Source: Smittium culicis
Lineage: Eukaryota; Kickxellomycota; Harpellomycetes; Harpellales; Legeriomycetaceae
NCBI GenBank assembly: GCA_001970855.1
Contig: LSSN01005293.1
Span: 1-11,730 of the forward strand
Reading direction: 5' to 3'
DNA length: 11,730 nt
Of the stretch, positions 9,929 through 11,730 are shown one piece after another. A program made the position numbers and the translations under genes. The notes under the pieces were generated by a model. It was given only the letters and a program-made list of their open reading frames with translations, was not told where the DNA came from and did no database searches. Numbering within the stretch: the stretch's first letter is position 1; each line of letters starts with the position of its first letter.

Positions 9929-11730
9929 ATGGATTCCACTAAAGTTTGTATAGGATTGAATTGCGGAAAAGAAGCAAAATTACAATGTCCTACTTGCCTA
10001 AAATTAGGAATTAGTAGTTTCTTTTGTGATCAAGATTGCTTTAAGAGAAATTGGGCTTCGCACAAATCGGTCCATTCTAATCCTCTAAATGGTATTTAGT
10101 TGTGAAATTCTTAATATCTTTCTTTCTTTTATTACTTATTAAACTGGTCTCAAATGATTTTTTTTGTTTATTTAATAAATTAGATTCCTCATATGATCCT
10201 TTTCCCTCATTTAAATATACCGGTAAGCTAAAAGCCAGTTACCCATTGTCTAAAACTCGAAATGTGCCCGATCATATAAAAAGACCCGATTACGCTCAAG
10301 ATGGAATTCCAATTTCAGAAAAGCAAATGGCCAGTACCAAAATCCAAGCATTAAATGCCAAAGAGATTGAGGGAATGAGAACTGTTTGTAGGGTAAGCGA
10401 TTTTAAATTTATACCATATCATTTTATAAGATTGAGACCTAATTTAGGAGCTGCATTTTGATGTTATAATAGCTAATACTTTTTTTTTTTTTTTTTTTGA
10501 GATAGCTGGCTAGAGAGGTTCTTGATATAGGTGCAAGAGCACTAAGACCAGGAATAACCACCGACGAAATTGGTACTTTTTTTAAAATTTTTTTTGATCT
10601 AAAAAAAGACAGTTTTATTTTTTCCATTAAATTATACAAAAAACTTTGAATCATATTTTAAAATTTCAACTGTGACATATAACAAAAACTAATGATTTAG
10701 TCCATAATTCTCCTGATTCGAGTTTTTTTACCTAATTCTAATTCTAATTCTAATTCTAATTCTAATTATAAAATAATATTTTATAGACGAAATAATCCAC
10801 AATGCATGTATAGAGCGTAACTCATACCCTTCACCACTAAACTATTACAATTTCCCGAAATCTGTTTGTACCAGCTTAAATGAAGTTATTTGTCATGGTA
10901 TCCCCGACAAGACTGTAATTAAAGAAGGCGATTTAGTAAATTTAGACGTCACTCTTTATCATAACGGTTTCCACGGCGATTTAAATGAAACTTATATAAT
11001 CGGCGATATTAACAAAAAAGATAAAGGCACAAAGCTCGTATACACAGCCAAGGAATGTTTGGACTTGGCCATTAAAATGGTAAAACCAGGTACATTGTAT
11101 AGAGATTTGGGTACTGTTATTGAATCCCATGCCAAAAAAAATGGATTCACTGTAGTTCGGTCATATTGTGGACATGGAATTAACTCGTAAGTCGTTTATT
11201 ATATTATAATATTCTCGTTTTTAATATTATCATAGTAGCCATACTTCTATTCACATTATTATTATATGTGTAAATGACTTTATTTTCTGAATCTTTTACT
11301 TTTACTTTGGCTTTTGTTATTTTTAACATCGGATCGCATTTGATTATAGATTATTTCACTGTGCTCCAAATGTTCCTCATTATGCTAGTAAGTATAAATT
11401 TTTAACTAATAATGACGAAATCGAATGTTATTTATATACAAATTAATTTTTTAAATATCTTTATGCTTATTCGCATAATCTTATACAATATTCTTATTCT
11501 GTTTTTACTCTTTAACTCAAGATTTTTTAATTTAAGCGTTAAATTTCATTTAATAAACCCATTAATCTGCAAGCTTAGCATTTACAAAAATTTTAATGAA
11601 TTATTTACTGAATATTTTTATGTAGACAACAAAACCGCAGGGATTATGCAACCAGGACATGTATTTACAATTGAACCCATGATAAATGAAGGCTCTTCTT
11701 ACGATACAACATGGCCTGATAACTGGACTG
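9929..11730 (+). CDS. MAP1: Methionine aminopeptidase 1, six exons, 3' end outside window
   Basis: This metalloprotease removes the initiator methionine from nascent proteins at the ribosome. Exons are 9929-10091, 10184-10392, 10506-10572, 10787-11186, 11350-11387 and 11626-11730, and every junction keeps frame. The 327 visible codons follow yeast and human MetAP1 closely. The N terminus is the C6H2 zinc-finger region, with C7, C12, C20, C23, C33, C37, H45 and H49, thought to tether the enzyme to ribosomes. Then comes [20 protein letters not shown], as in yeast, followed by the pita-bread catalytic domain. Conserved active-site residues are H183 (EVICHG), metal ligands D200 and D211 ([18 protein letters not shown]), H276 (YCGHG) and E309 (TIEPM). 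The D-D spacing of 11 and H-E spacing of 33 equal those of the E. coli enzyme. The final Glu ligand lies beyond the window. ATG 9929 has A at -3 and G at +4, and the zinc finger starts at residue 7, so little is missing upstream. It is divergent from TEN1. Confidence 0.96.
10092..10183 (+). other. MAP1 intron 1 (92 nt)
   Basis: Donor GTATTT, acceptor AAATTAG, phase 1. The join restores the Asp of NDSSYDPFP, which aligns with the yeast and human linker. If retained, the frame stops at TAG in the seventh and eighth donor bases plus one, right after the zinc finger. Confidence 0.9.
10393..10505 (+). other. MAP1 intron 2 (113 nt) with 19-T tract
   Basis: Donor GTAAGC, acceptor GATAG, phase 0, joining ...RTVCR to [18 protein letters not shown] segment at about 10472-10479 is a plausible branch site, directly followed by 19 T residues (10480-10498). 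Confidence 0.92.
10573..10786 (+). other. MAP1 intron 3 (214 nt)
   Basis: Donor GTACTT, acceptor TTATAG, phase 1, joining TTDEI to DEIIHN. It contains the CTAATT hexamer array shortly before the acceptor. Confidence 0.9.
10732..10767 (+). repeat. (CTAATT)6 tandem array inside MAP1 intron 3
   Basis: Six perfect copies of CTAATT end 19 nt before the acceptor AG. Each unit carries CTAAT, close to the fungal branch-site consensus CTAAC or CTRAY, so the array may offer several branch adenosines. It could equally be a simple slippage microsatellite. Confidence 0.9.
11187..11349 (+). other. MAP1 intron 4 (163 nt)
   Basis: Donor GTAAGT, acceptor TTATAG, phase 2, joining YCGHGINS to [12 protein letters not shown]. 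If retained, translation stops at once (TCG TAA). Confidence 0.93.
11388..11625 (+). other. MAP1 intron 5 (238 nt)
   Basis: Donor GTAAGT, acceptor ATGTAG, phase 1, joining PHYA to [11 protein letters not shown]. The preceding exon 5 is only 38 nt long, so correct exon definition here needs both closely spaced introns to be spliced. Confidence 0.92.

Noticed and set aside
10102..10461. Single ORF running from intron 1 into intron 2 of MAP1
   Set aside because: It begins in intron 1 and ends in intron 2. Only its middle (exon 2) is MAP1 coding sequence; homology supports the spliced model.
10439..10654. 71-codon ORF on the - strand across MAP1 introns 2 and 3
   Set aside because: Antisense to exon 3, with a poly-Lys run created by the T19 tract; spurious.

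Overview
This looks like nuclear DNA from an A+T-rich, intron-bearing fungus. The partial first gene has the membrane core and serine-rich tail of fungal glycerol-3-phosphate acyltransferases (Sct1/Gpt2). The last gene is a eukaryotic type-1 methionine aminopeptidase with its zinc-finger N terminus. Introns are short (92-238 nt), have GT donors and all end in TAG. The lineage cannot be fixed from this window. An A+T-rich early-diverging fungus (Harpellales/Smittium-like, for example) would fit, but that is a guess.

Layout. Positions 1-1152 (+) hold the C-terminal half of the acyltransferase, cut by the left edge. A 307-bp convergent spacer follows. Positions 2043-1460 (-) hold a two-exon gene that is easy to miss: joining 2043..1928 to 1757..1460 gives a 137-residue protein with the sequence pattern of TEN1, the small OB-fold subunit of the telomere-capping CST complex. 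Positions 2044-9928 are about 7.9 kb without a recognisable gene, between two divergently transcribed genes. The first kilobase or so of this is of mixed composition and contains a piggyBac-like terminal repeat, an overlapping fold-back structure and a perfect 11-bp hairpin. The rest is extremely A+T-rich (roughly 72-88% in lines I counted), with microsatellites and only chance-length ORFs. Positions 9929-11730 (+) hold methionine aminopeptidase 1 in six exons; the last exon runs off the right edge.

Functionally the three genes are unrelated housekeeping genes: glycerolipid synthesis at the ER, telomere end protection, and removal of initiator methionine at the ribosome. I see no operon-like logic and no defence, CRISPR, rRNA or tRNA features. 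No clearly new biological system is visible. The best leads are the split TEN1 gene, the long A+T-rich desert, the degenerate transposon-like end with its structured neighbour, and a CTAATT hexamer array in a MAP1 intron that resembles a run of branch-point motifs.
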